Shown here: positions 1 through 10,210 of the stretch, in pieces
How the letters are laid out: every line of letters starts with the position of its first letter
Numbering within the stretch: position 1 is the first letter of the stretch
Origin: Congeria kusceri
Lineage: Eukaryota; Mollusca; Bivalvia; Myida; Dreissenidae
DNA length: 64,000 nucleotides
Assembly: GCA_027627225.1 (NCBI GenBank)
Contig: CM051033.1
Span: 14,088,058-14,152,057, forward strand
Reading direction: 5' to 3'
Notes under the pieces: generated by a model
What the model was told of the DNA's origin: nothing
The model's database searches: none
What the model saw: only the letters and a program-made list of their open reading frames with translations
Program-made: the position numbers and the translations under genes

Positions 1-7
1 GTTAACT

Positions 8-436
8 TTTTTTCTATTATGTTTAAAATTAAACCGATTCATTTTAGCTCGATTGTGTCGAAAGCTGGAGGCTTATTCAGCAACCCTTTCGAGTCCGTTT
101 CCTGGGAAGAACCAGTATTTGGTGTTTTGAGAAAGTTTCCTGAGTAGAGATCGAACTCACGATCTTCAAATAGCAGGGTGGACACCATATAGAGATCGAA
201 CTCACGATCTTCAAATAGCAGGGTGGACACCATATAGAGATCGAACTCACGATCTTCAAATAGCACGGTGGACACCATATAGAGATCGAACTCACGATCT
301 TCAAATAGCACGGTGGACACCATATAGAGATCGAACTCACGATCTTCAAATAGCACGGTGGACACCATATAGAGATCGAACTCACGATCTTTAAATAGCA
401 GGGTGGACACCATATCCATTACACCACTGCCACCTT
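8..436 (-). mobile_element. tRNA-derived SINE with tandemly expanded head
   Basis: Read on the minus strand, the sequence starts near 434 with a tRNA-like head: an A-box-like GTGGTGTAATGGAT and a B-box-like GAGTTCGATCTC. A body follows containing CACCAAATACTGG and GTTCTTCCCAGG, then an A-rich tail matching the T run at 7-14. The head is interrupted by six direct copies of a 45-bp unit (see the repeat entry), so this copy is about 225 bp longer than a simple SINE would be. A diverged relative is at about 34470-34610 on the plus strand. The family name is not assigned; the body resembles mollusc SINE bodies I know from memory. Confidence 0.6.
147..415 (-). repeat. 45-bp tandem array inside the SINE head, 6 copies
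   Basis: Period 45 is exact: the junction motif ATAGAGATCGAA recurs at 189, 234, 279 and so on. Units differ only at a few sites (CAGGG/CACGG and CTTC/CTTT). On the minus strand each unit carries a complete pol III B-box-like motif, GAGTTCGATCTC. Because 45 is a multiple of 3, two overlapping minus-strand frames stay open, giving 126- and 102-codon readings that I regard as artefacts. Confidence 0.9.
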
Positions 437-1724
437 TTATTTTTGTTATAGAGAAAAATAGATAGAGAATATTTGTTTGTTTCTGTAGATTATTGATTTT
501 AATTCACATGTGATTATAGAAATTTATGGAACATATAGCGAGACTCATTGGACAATTTTGAGTTTGGTATCATTGACATCCGTTTCATTTACTGTTTAAA
601 TTGGGAACCAGTATGAAACAGTGAAAATTATCAGAGTGTTAATGTTCACTGTTTTAAAAAGTGAATTACCAATTTTATTTCACTGATATTTCCCTATACA
701 TTACTGGAAAGCATAAAATAAATGATAGTTTTTCATATAGAACCAATAACAAAATGAAGAGTGAAAATATGATGGTATAAAACAAAACGACAAACCTAGA
801 TTTAACTGAGATTCCACCTTTTCCCAACACAATATTAACCATAATTACATAAACAAGAGAATAAAATAAACCTAACCACAACAGTCCATAATAGCTAGTG
901 TACCCATAAAACAGTTCAACGCTATATTTACAACATTAATTTAATTTCCTTTACAACTTGACAAAGAAGCATTTCGTGACTGATACAAACCATAGATATT
1001 AAATTCCTCAGATTGTAAACTTCCTTCCTCAAATCATGTGTTTTTCCTGATAATTCTTTTAAGTTAAACTAAAGATTTTGTTAGTCTTTAATTATAATCA
1101 CTACGCAGTTAAATAAAATACAAATCTTGACTCTCATTTAATTCTGTAAAAACGTGTTTTTTAAAACACTGCAAAACGTTGTGTTATGTAAGTACCAATT
1201 TAATTTAAGCAAAATTATGGCATAGTTATATACAATTTCATCTACTTAAAAAACCTGGTATTGAAATGACAAAAAAGTGTGGCATTCCAAATATTTTACC
1301 TATCTTGTTTTAGCCAGACCACTGTATCTTGAACATTAATGATACACAGATAGAACTGTCTTGCATTCAATTTAAAATATATACAAAATCCGTCTGAAAT
1401 GTAGACAAAAATGTTATAAAGACTTTCATAACCATGAAGTACACACTTCATCCATGGGTATCAAATAAAATGTAATCACCTGCATATATGCCCTTCTATG
1501 TTCATGTCATTAAATTTAAGATTGTTTTAACGTAAGCATCAAAACACTATCAAAAAAATTTAAAGAGACATTTTTTTCCATGCTACTGCTATTTAGTTAA
1601 AGATTATCATACGCTGTAAGATTTATGATCAGCTTTTGAAGTCCATGACATGGCAGTCAACCTTCACCTTATAAATAAGTCTCAGGTTAATAATTTTCCA
1701 TGAAACTTGAAATTACTATGATAC
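437..1724. other. AT-rich stretch, nothing recognised
   Basis: No ORF above about 70 codons, no tandem repeat and no inverted-repeat element found by eye. The 68-codon minus-strand frame at 675-881 is hydrophobic and AT-driven and has no recognisable domain. Confidence 0.5.
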
Positions 1725-1945
1725 TTCAAACCTGGGGGAATTTTTCGAATAGGTGAAAACATGTATATTCCCCAGCTGGGGGAATGGGGCCTACATTCAG
1801 GGTGGGAGGTGTGGTGGTGGGTGGAGGTGATTTGGGGGCCCCAAAATAATGAAATGCGAGCCCTGATATGTGCCCTTATTTATAATCACTGCCTCTGAAT
1901 GCAATCCCCAGCTCCCACCCCCACCCCAGCTTGAGTCCCGGAGGA
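1725..1945. other. G-rich/C-rich patch with G-quadruplex potential
   Basis: A locally G-rich segment with CTGGGGGAATTTTT, then AGCTGGGGGAATGGGG, GGGTGGGAGG and TTTGGGGGCCCC. It is followed by runs of C (CCCAGCTCCCACCCCC...CCCC, 1905-1928) that put four G runs on the minus strand. The GGGGGAATTTT motif recurs inside the TIR element at 59972-60712, so this may be a decayed relative of it. I could not define termini. Confidence 0.35.
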
Positions 1946-2339
1946 AGTTCTATCACTGGATGAATTAGACACAAAACTTTGTATAAGACTCGAACATAAT
2001 TTTTTTTTTGGAATACATAGCCTGCATTTATTGCATTTTGTAAGGCTATTCATTGCAAGCTTGCTGACACAGTTAAATCTAGTTTAAACTGCATTTCAGT
2101 TTTTCTTGTACGTAAAATGGGTATTAATATCTATCATGCCACACTTGCATGCGTCCGTCCATTTAACGGGTGCACATGATCACTATAGAAGCATGTCTTC
2201 CTTTCACCACCCCCTGAGATGTTCAATGCCTTTCTATTGTACCCAATGTGCCTGTGGGTAATTGAATACCTTTCCTTTGTGACCATTGCATTGCAGTCCA
2301 TAATGATGTATTTCAATGCAAGGATACTGCAGTATAAAT

Positions 2340-2598
2340 GAGGCGTGTCGTGCCAAAACCGGGCTTTATGCATGTGCGTAGTGTTGTTCCGGATTAGTCT
2401 GTGCAGTCCGCACAGGCTAATCCAGAATGGCACTTTCCACTTTTATGGCATTTTCTGTTTCATGGAAGTTTCTTCTAATCATTAATCCACTGTAGGCGGA
2501 AAGTGGCGTCCAAGATTAGCCTGTGTGGACTGCACAGGCTAATGCGGGACGAAACGTTACGCACAAGCATTAGGCCCAGTTTTCCCATGACACGCCTC
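2340..2598. mobile_element. Palindromic MITE, copy 1
   Basis: The ends are GAGGCGTGTCGTG and CATGACACGCCTC, an inverted repeat. Each half contains an inner palindrome built on TTAGCCTGTGC/GCACAGGCTAA, separated by a spacer with TAATCCACTGTAGGCGGAAAG. Flanks are AAAT and AATT, a 3/4 match to the 4-bp duplications of copies 2, 6 and 7. It is non-autonomous, with no transposase frame. Confidence 0.85.
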
Positions 2599-2945
2599 AA
2601 TTTATTAAGAAGACATAAGAAGTAGAGAATGCAACTACCATTGAATATAACATTCTTATTATGACTAACCTGTGAATCCAATTGCACAATTCTCTTCCAG
2701 TCTTCTTGGTGTCTGGTTTCATAATTTATAGAGCAGTCAATGCTAGATGGCTGGTTTCAATGCACCAAATACGGGATAATAAAAATATGTGGTGTAATAT
2801 GGTACTTACTTCACACCTTATTCAAAAAGGATATGCTATTACAACAGACTGCTATTATCAATTTTATAATCACCCTGTATGACACGTTATTTATAACCTA
2901 CATAATGCATGAACAAATAAAGAATTTATAATACAATCATGATTT

Positions 2946-3199
2946 GAGGCACGTCGTGGGAAAACTGGACTTAATGCATGTGCGTAAAGTGTCATCCCGG
3001 ATTAGCCTGTGCAGTCCACACAGGCTAATCCAGGACAGCACTTTCCGCCTACAGTGGACTTATGTTTAGAAGATACTTCCATAAAACAGAAAATACCATA
3101 AAAGCGGAAAGTGCCGTTCCGGATTAGCCTGTGCGGACTGCTAATTCGGGACGACACTTTCTTTCATGCATTAAGCCTGGTTTTCTCACGACACGCCTC
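2946..3199. mobile_element. Palindromic MITE, copy 2, with ATTT target duplication
   Basis: Same family as 2340-2598. It is bounded by GAGGCACGTCGTGGG and CACGACACGCCTC and flanked on both sides by ATTT (2942-2945 and 3200-3203). The right inner palindrome is partly deleted: GCGGACTG is followed directly by CTAATTCGGG. Confidence 0.88.
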
Positions 3200-3203
3200 A
3201 TTT

Positions 3204-3544
3204 AGGGAAAGATCCAGTGCCAAATAGCAGGGGGATGCACCTTTAGAGCAGCACCTTGTACCTTTTTTTTACCCGAAATCATGCTAACATTTGGGGACAT
3301 TTTGTGTCTCACTGGGCTGCATGTAATATTATAGAGCTTCTCCTGTTTTCATGTTGTATTTAGTATTTGACACACAGTCATCCTTATAAATATCCATGGC
3401 TTCTATATGCACACAATAACTTACTTTGACTGGTGCTTAAACAAATATGGGGATATTCATATTTTCATAACTGATCAGGTACTTGTTTTACACGCTTGAG
3501 ATTTCAGAAAAACTTTTGATAAGGAAACTTCCCAAACATCTTGA
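3204..3544. other. No feature seen
   Basis: Unremarkable AT-rich sequence between a MITE and a minisatellite. No repeat, ORF or RNA signal found. Confidence 0.5.
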
Positions 3545-4818
3545 ATCCTGTCCCAGGTCATGATGAAAATGGTTTTCGACAGTTGACCATGGAAGTAAAT
3601 GGTCAGCAGTCAAATGCCATGTTGACCATGGAAGTCGCTGGTCGGCAGTCAAATACCATGATGACCATGGAAGTACATGGTCGGCAGTCAAGTGCCATGT
3701 TGACCATAAAAGCACATGTTCTGCAGTCAAGTGCCATGATGACCATGGAAGTACATGGACGGCAGTCAAATTCCATGTTGTCCATGGAAGTACATGGTCG
3801 GCAGTCAAGTGCCATGTTGACCATGAAAGTACATGATTGGCAGTCAAGTGCCATGATGACCATGGAAGTACATGGACGGCAGTCAAATACCATGATGACC
3901 ATGGAAGTACATGGTCGGCAGTCAAGTGCCATGTTGACCATGAAAGTGCATTATCGGCAGTCAAGTGCCATGATGACCATGGAAGTACATGTTCTGCAGT
4001 CGAGTGCCATGATGACCATGGAAGTACATGGACGGCAGTCAAATACCATGATGACCATGGAAGTACATGGTCAGCACTCAAGTGCCTTGTTGACCATGGA
4101 AGTACATGGACAGCAGTCAAACACCACGATGACCATGGAAGTACATGGTGGGAAGTCGAATACCATGTTGACCATGGAAGAACATGGTGGGAAGTCGAAT
4201 ACCATGTTGACTATAGAAGTACATGGTGGGAAGTCAAATGCCATGTTGACCATGGAAATACATAGTTGGAAGTGAAATGCCATGTTGACCATGGAAATAC
4301 ATGGTGGGAAGTCAAATGCCATGTTGACCATAGAAGTACATGGTGGGAAGACAAATACCACTATGGAAGTACATGGTGGGAAGTCAAATGCCATGTTGAC
4401 CATAGAAGTACATGGTGGGAAGTCAAATGCCATGTTGACCATGGAAGTACATGGTGGGAAGTCAAATGCCATGTTGTCCATGGAAGTACATGGTCAGCAA
4501 TCAAATACCATGTTGACCGTGGAAGTACATGGTGGGAGGTCAAATGCCATGTTGACCATGGAAGTACATGGTGGGAAGTCAAATGCCATGTTGACCATGG
4601 AAGTACATGGTCAGCAGTCAAATACCATGTTGACCATGGAAGTACATGGTGGGCAGTCAAATGCCATAATGACCATGGCAGTACATGGTCAGCAGTCAAA
4701 TGCCATGATGACCATGGCAGTACATGGTCAGCAGTCAAATGCTATGTTGACCATGGAAGTACATGGACGGCAGTTAAATGCCTTGTTGACCTGATAGAAG
4801 TACATGGTGGGCAGGATT
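3545..4818. repeat. 39-bp minisatellite, about 32 units
   Basis: The unit has the form GACCATGGAAGTACATGG followed by [TCGGC/TGGGA]AGTCAAATGCCATGTT. Two variant types are arranged in blocks: a TCGGCAGTC type dominates 3600-4130 and a TGGGAAGTC type 4140-4600, with mixed units after that. One unit near 4355-4370 is shortened (CAAATACCACTATGG). Because 39 = 3 x 13, several frames on both strands are open for 110-244 codons (13-residue repeats rich in M, V, H and Q). These have no flanking gene signal and I treat them as shadows of the array. Confidence 0.93.
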
Positions 4819-4827
4819 CCCTAAACT

Positions 4828-4983
4828 CATAATTATACTGCACATATCCAGCATAAGCCATAATTATACTGCACATATCCAGCATAAGCCATAATTATAC
4901 TGCACATATCCAGCATAAGCCATAATTATACTGCACATATCCAGCATAAGCCATAATTATACTGCACATATCCAGCATAAGCC
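4828..4983. repeat. 31-bp tandem array, 5 copies
   Basis: The unit CATAATTATACTGCACATAT plus CCAGCATAAGC starts at 4828 and repeats at 4859 and onward, practically without variation. It begins 10 bp after the 39-bp minisatellite ends, so two independent arrays abut. Confidence 0.93.
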
Positions 4984-5650
4984 ATATTTCTACGCACACT
5001 TTGTCATTCAAAAGGAGGAAATCAGCTGAATTGAGGACATATCAGACCCAGTTTTAACATGAACAATACATTCATAATTTCGTAATTTGATTACAGACAA
5101 ATAGTATTTTATATCGCTGCCAAACAGTACTCATTGAACCTGGTAAAATTCAGTAAATATTAATTGGCAATCTCTAAGGAAATTTCAAACAAACCAAAGC
5201 CATTGCTAATGAAATTCTAATTATAGCAAATGGTCACTGCCAAACTGGTGTTGGCAAATAAATGCCTTCACTGATTGTATGGGAAACAGAAATTACTTTC
5301 ATTAAAGTGTTGAAATATAAACTAATGAAAAGAAGAGAAATAAATCAATCTGTAATCCTGACAAGGGACTCAAAGGTACCAAAGGAAACTAGACCAGTGG
5401 CCAGGAAAGAAGTATTTCAGATAATCTGGTTATTTATTGGGGCATGAGTTATAATCACACCAAGGTGTGCATTCGTTGGTCACCCTGTGGAATGATTCAG
5501 TGCAGTAAATAAGGCAAACTTTACTGCAGAATGTTAACATGCATTATGGAAGTATTTTTTAAAATTTGGAACCGCTTTAAAAGAGAGGCATGTTCCTTCT
5601 TTGAAACTATGGTATAATAGAGCTGTTTGTAAAACAGTATATTGATTATT
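4984..5650. other. No gene seen; carries a motif shared with the array at 31 kb
   Basis: Mostly unremarkable. The stretch 5005-5027 (CATTCAAAAGGAGGAAATC then AGCT) is identical over 23 bp to 31190-31212, the start of the AGCT-rich array. Confidence 0.5.
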
Positions 5651-6050
5651 AATGTCCCCTCTAAGTGAAGCGGACACTGCTAAAAAGGCCAATTTTATAT
5701 AAAACAAGGGCCACAACTCCTCGGGCGATTTGGTTGATCATCAAATTTGGCTCAGACATATCATGCAATAAAACATTTTTATCAAGTTTGGTGAAGATCG
5801 GATGAAAACTGTTGGACTTGAAGAGCAAAAATGGCTAAAAAGGCTAATTTAAGATAATTCAAGGCTATAACTCCACAGTTGCTGGGGTGATTTGGTTGAT
5901 TATCAAACTTGAGCAAGATGCCCACAAACATTTTCATGGTGTTAGATGATTACGATCGGGTGAAAACCGTTGGACTTAGAGAGCAGAAATGAAAGTGGTC
6001 TACTGAAAGACCCACATAAGCAAACCAAAATACCCCGCCACCTATGATGG
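5651..6050. mobile_element. Dispersed element with two ~155-bp internal repeats
   Basis: Two diverged tandem units are visible. Each carries GCTAAAAAGGC, then GATTTGGTTGAT, then GATCGG[A/G]TGAAAAC, then GTTGGACTT. The left part contains a small TGTCC...GGACA inverted repeat. The layout resembles the other internally repeated elements in this window, but both ends are uncertain. Confidence 0.5.
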
Positions 6051-6052
6051 GG

Positions 6053-6076
6053 GTGGGGTGTGGGGGGGGGGTGCAG
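6053..6076 (+). other. G-run, G-quadruplex candidate
   Basis: GGGGGTGGGG, then TGTGGGGGGGGGG. Four or more G runs with short loops meet the simple G-quadruplex pattern on the plus strand. Confidence 0.5.
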
Positions 6077-6228
6077 ATTAATTATTTATTATAATTTGTA
6101 GTCTGATAATGAGTAATGGTTTTTGTTAACAACATCAAAACAATGTATTTATTAATTTACATTGTTTAAAGTTATCCAAATAATGCATCACCCAAATTTG
6201 GCAAAACAGCAGGATTAGGCAATGGTTT

Positions 6229-7113
6229 TTAGCTCGACTACTTGAAGCATAAGTGAGCTATGCTACTACCACCCGCGTCGGCATCCGCGTCTGAATTGGT
6301 TAAAGGTTTTATTCAAAAGTCTTGTAACTTCAAAACTACATAAGTTATTCACTTCAAACTTGGAATATACCTTTGTCATCAACTCCAGTATCAGGGGCAA
6401 TATTCCCCATAACTCTTTTTGTATTTTGACAGAGTTATGCCCCTTTTTACATAGATTTTCTGGTTAAAGTTTATATTCAAAAGTTTTGTAACTTCAATAC
6501 TACATAGGCTTTTCACTTGAAACTTGGAACTAACCTTTGTCATCAACTCTAGTATCAGGTGCAACATTACCCATAACTCTATTTGTATTTTGACATAGTT
6601 ATGCCCCCTTTTCACTTAGATCTTCTATTTAAAGTTTATATTCAAAAGTTTGGTAACTTCAAAACTACACAAGTTATTCACCTGAAACTTGGAACTAACC
6701 TTTGTCATCCACTCTTATATGAGGGGCATCATTACCCATAACTCTGTTTTGTATTCTGACAGACTTTGCCCCTTTTTCACATAGATTTTCTAGTTAAAGT
6801 GTATATTCAAAAGTTGTGTAACTTCATAACTACATAAGTTATTCACTTGAAACTTGGAACTAACCTTAGTCATCAACTCTAGTATCAGGGGCAACATTAA
6901 CCATAACTCTGTTTTGTATTTTGACAGAGTTATGCACACTTTTTACATAGATTGGGTGGTTTAAGTTTTTTTGTTCCAAAAATGTATAAACTATACAAGG
7001 CTTCACTTAAAAGTTTTTTATTTTAACAAATTTATGTCCCTTCCATTATCCAAAATATGCAACCACTGAAATTCTTCGAATAGTTGAGCGTGCTGTCCTC
7101 TGACAGCTCTTGT
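6229..7113 (-). mobile_element. Helentron-like (HINE-type) element with ~168-bp internal repeats
   Basis: On the minus strand it begins ACAAGAG (7113-7107). A perfect hairpin, GCTGTC-AGAG-GACAGC (7107-7092), follows at once, then GCTCAACTATTCGAAG, four internal units of ~168 bp, and the end CTTCAAGTAGTCGAGCTAAAA. The subterminal GCTCAACTATTCGAAG and the 3' AGTCGAGCT form a short inverted pair. Units share TATTCAAAAGTTTTGTAAC, AACTTGGAACTAAC and TTGACAGAGTTATGC. There is no coding frame. Non-autonomous rolling-circle ancestry is inferred from architecture only. Confidence 0.6.
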
Positions 7114-8284
7114 TAACTCTACACTGTTTTACAATTGCAAACAGTACAGTCACGTTTTATTGACTTGTTTAACTACAGGTCATAACTGGATTGACACATG
7201 CACTGACCATGTGGAAAATGCAAACAGACCAGTTGGGTAACAGCCTGTGTGGATTGTCAGCCAATTTCCTTCAGTACTTATTCAGGCATTTGAACAGGCT
7301 GACCCATCTAGGTTAGAATAACAAGCTTAGACTGTAAGAATACAAGAACAACCGAGGTATTACTGGTTACACATTCAACCCTAAGACTGTTACAACATTT
7401 GCAGGCAATGTAATCAGGATCCAAATTGATCACTTCTTAACACATATTATCTACATCAACAAAATGATGACATTTCTTTAAGATTAATTTGAGGCCAAAA
7501 TAGGTTTTATTCCCCCAGATCTGGAATATACATTTCCTACCAAAAATCTCAATTCTGAATTCGCACCAAAAGTGATGGTAAGGGCAATAACAGAATTATC
7601 AATTTGTTCAAGTTAAAACTCAGAGACAAAACGTTGTTATTCCTTAAGAGTTAAATGTAATAAATCCAGGAGAAATCGGTTACCTGCCATTGATGTAAGG
7701 AATAAATAGAAAATATTAAAATAGCAAATTCCCCTGTAAAAGAGCAAACACACTTTTTTGTATAAATATTTTTACACTAGGCCATTTTTGGCATGATGAA
7801 CTACTAAAATTGATTTAAAAAGCATGTTTATTTAAAATTATTATACTGGAACTATATTTATCCCATTTATTGTTGTGTATGTGGAAAAATGCAAAAATGA
7901 ATATAAATTAGCAAGTGAACTGTCGTAGCATAGAGGTCAACACTTCATAGTCTGTGAAGTGACTACTATTTATAAAATACTGTGAAACCATTATAAAATT
8001 TATAAAAAAAGACTTTGTAGTGTCACTGATGACCCAGTTATATAAAAGGTAGAAATTCAGTAAATCCATTGGTTAGTTTACGAGTTCTTTGTTACTGATT
8101 ATTGGATATAAAGTCTTATTGAAGTCTGATGGACTGATGATCAAAGTATTTCAGATTTTATCAAACAGAAAGAATACTGTGGAAGATAATTGTTCAACGA
8201 AAAAAATATCTGTGCATACCCCTTCATCAAACGAAGAACAAGTAGAAAATGAAATGAAAATATTTACACCTCAACAGGTTTGTA
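7114..8284. other. Mostly featureless; one weak exon candidate at its end
   Basis: AT-rich sequence with no repeat. At 8156-8276 a 121-bp stretch lies between AG (TATTTCAG) and GT (CAACAG/GTTTGTA). It encodes a hydrophilic peptide with few AT-rich codons and has no upstream stop in frame back to 8089. The pyrimidine tract is poor and no homology is recognised, so a coding call is not justified. Confidence 0.35.
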
Positions 8285-8598
8285 TGGCAGTATAGAGGGG
8301 ACATGATAAATATTTTATTTATCATGTGTGCACATGATTGCTAATCTATGAGAAACATGAATTTGACATATTTTCAGAATGGAGGTCAGGAATACATGTA
8401 GGTAATTGTTAATTGTTGATTCTCGACCTCTATTTTGAAAATATTGCAGACAGTTCACGTTTTCTCATTGGTTTAGTTATCGCATGCGCATGTGATAGTT
8501 AACTCTTGTGCATGTGATAGTTAATACATGTGCTCATTTCAGGTATTATGTGCGCACATGATGAATAATATATTTCTCATTTCCGCTCTATGCTGCCG
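8285..8598. mobile_element. TA-flanked MITE with ~45-bp terminal inverted repeats
   Basis: The left end TGGCAGTATAGAGGGG and the complement of the right end (CGGCAGCATAGAGCGG) align, and similarity continues about 45 bp inward to ATCATGTG. TA dinucleotides flank both sides (8283-8284, 8599-8600), as expected for Tc1/mariner-type insertion. The left TIR contains its own perfect hairpin, CATGATAAATA-TTT-TATTTATCATG (8302-8326). No transposase frame. Confidence 0.78.
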
Positions 8599-8600
8599 TA

Positions 8601-9300
8601 GGTTTGAGAATAAACAGCCAGAACTTAAATGTGCAGTGTTATAAAGTTATAATCTATAATATATTCAAACTATTTGTTTATATTGCAAATGCAAACATAA
8701 TTATGTAATTGATTTAATAATATAATATTTATAATTGATTTTTACATTGCCTTATTGACCTAGATTATGACTTAACAACACAGCAGACAGCTTCCAACAC
8801 AATAATCAATATTTAAACACACACTTGCAAAAAACTCAAACTACACAAAACTGAAACTAAAGACAAAGTTTCAAACATATACAAATAATAAATCAAAACG
8901 CAGACAGCGTAGAAAGACTGTTGGCGGAAAATAAACTAAACGCATGTGAATTATGAGTGCATTTTTGCTAAAAAGGAAACATTTGTTTGAATGAAGTTCA
9001 AATTCCTCCCTTTAAACTTGATATTATGGCTTCGTATTCCATAGTATACGACATCATAATAAACATTTATTTGTTAGTAACTAACAAATATTGTTCAGAC
9101 TAATTATCTAATGCAAACAGAATTATTTGCATGCCAGTTAACAAGTCAATCTGCAACGAGCCATGCAGACCTAATCAATGACGCGTGGTAGTTAGGAGCA
9201 TGGATTGTTCATGAATCGTAGCCTACTGAGTCAAAAGGAGGTCATACAATACCTGCTCTTGATTTTCCATACTACAGTATGCCACAGGGTGAGAAAATTG
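8601..9300. other. No gene seen; 3' flank of a tRNA-like sequence at its right end
   Basis: AT-rich. The last ~110 bp, read on the minus strand, begin CGCAATTTTCTCACCCTGTGG and are probably the body of a SINE whose head is at 9303-9376. The far end is not defined. Confidence 0.4.
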
Positions 9301-9302
9301 CG

Positions 9303-9376
9303 CGGCCAGTCCAGGACTCGAACCCGGGACCCCTCGCTATCAGGGCGAGTGCTCTCCCGACTGAGCTAACCGGGCC
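9303..9376 (-). tRNA. tRNA-like sequence (probably SINE head or tRNA pseudogene)
   Basis: The minus strand folds as a tRNA: acceptor GCCCGGT/ACTGGCC with one C-C mismatch, D-arm GCTC...GAGC, perfect anticodon stem CTCGC/GCGAG, and T-arm CCGGG-TTCGAGT-CCTGG. A box (TTAGCTCAGTCGG) and B box (GGTTCGAGTCC) are intact. The anticodon loop CCTGATA has C instead of U at position 33, so the anticodon reads TGA by counting or GAT by similarity to isoleucine tRNAs. The extra base at the 5' end, the mismatch and the loop argue against a functional tRNA. No T run follows closely. Confidence 0.5.
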
Positions 9377-10202
9377 GCCACACAACCTCTCCCTTATAAG
9401 TGACCAAAGTTCATGCCGTGACAAGTATTAAATTAATACATTGCAGTAATTTGCTGTTAAATATTCAGAATAAGAGAATAGGTAACAAGAAATAACACTT
9501 CCGCAACGAGTCAAAAATAACCGATGTAGCACATTAACTTTAGTGATCTTATTTCTGGGCACCCAGGTGAATATTTTGGTTACATACAAGTAAATAGCAA
9601 AAATAGGGATGAAATTAGTTTGACGTAATATTTTTAATAAATTGAATTTTCTAGGCACTGTAATTGTAGTAAATCACATGATATACACCTATAATACACA
9701 TCAAATACATTATCTTAAATAATTAAAAGGTAACAAAACAGGCGTGAATTTTTGCTGTTTAGAAGAAAGATCCCTTCAGGTTTAGATTTATTGACTCGTA
9801 GCCTGCAAAGAAAAGAACTAATATTTGGCGATACCTGCTTTGGAAATTACTCTCTCAAAAGACCGTTCGCTTCCGCCAACAGTTGAACAATTTGAAAACA
9901 GGAGTTATTTAAGTAAAACAGTCGTGCAAATAATATCCAATCTTAGCCATGTCAAAATCACATGCTCAAAATGTCAGAAAGGATCAATGGTAGATCGACA
10001 ATAACATTTGCAAATAAAGTTAAAAGAAGTAATACTGAAGCATCGTTAAATATGATGGCCATGTTTCTATAAACAGATAACAAATCTATACATTTTTAAT
10101 ATATTAACAGTGGTCCTATTGAAACCGTGTATCCAAAAAAATTGTTTGGCTTTGTATATATTTTTGTCCTTAACGATTCCATCAATATATTATTGTTTCT
10201 AG
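9377..10202. other. No feature seen
   Basis: AT-rich sequence without repeat or convincing ORF. The 76-codon minus-strand frame at 9428-9658 shows no recognisable domain. Confidence 0.5.
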
Positions 10203-10210
10203 AAATATAT

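Noticed and set aside
3488..4832. Overlapping frames of 110-244 codons on both strands
   Set aside because: Shadows of the 39-bp minisatellite; open in several frames at once.
4828..4983. CRISPR-like array
   Set aside because: Repeats are directly adjacent, without unique spacers, and the DNA is eukaryotic.
9069..9089. Near-perfect palindrome ATTTGTTAGT-A-ACTAACAAAT
   Set aside because: Short, AT-rich and isolated; no functional context.
8917..9883. 13-bp perfect inverted repeat ACTGTTGGCGGAA as ends of a 967-bp element
   Set aside because: No target duplication and no similarity beyond 13 bp; an inverted repeat of this length within 1 kb is expected about once by chance in this much sequence.
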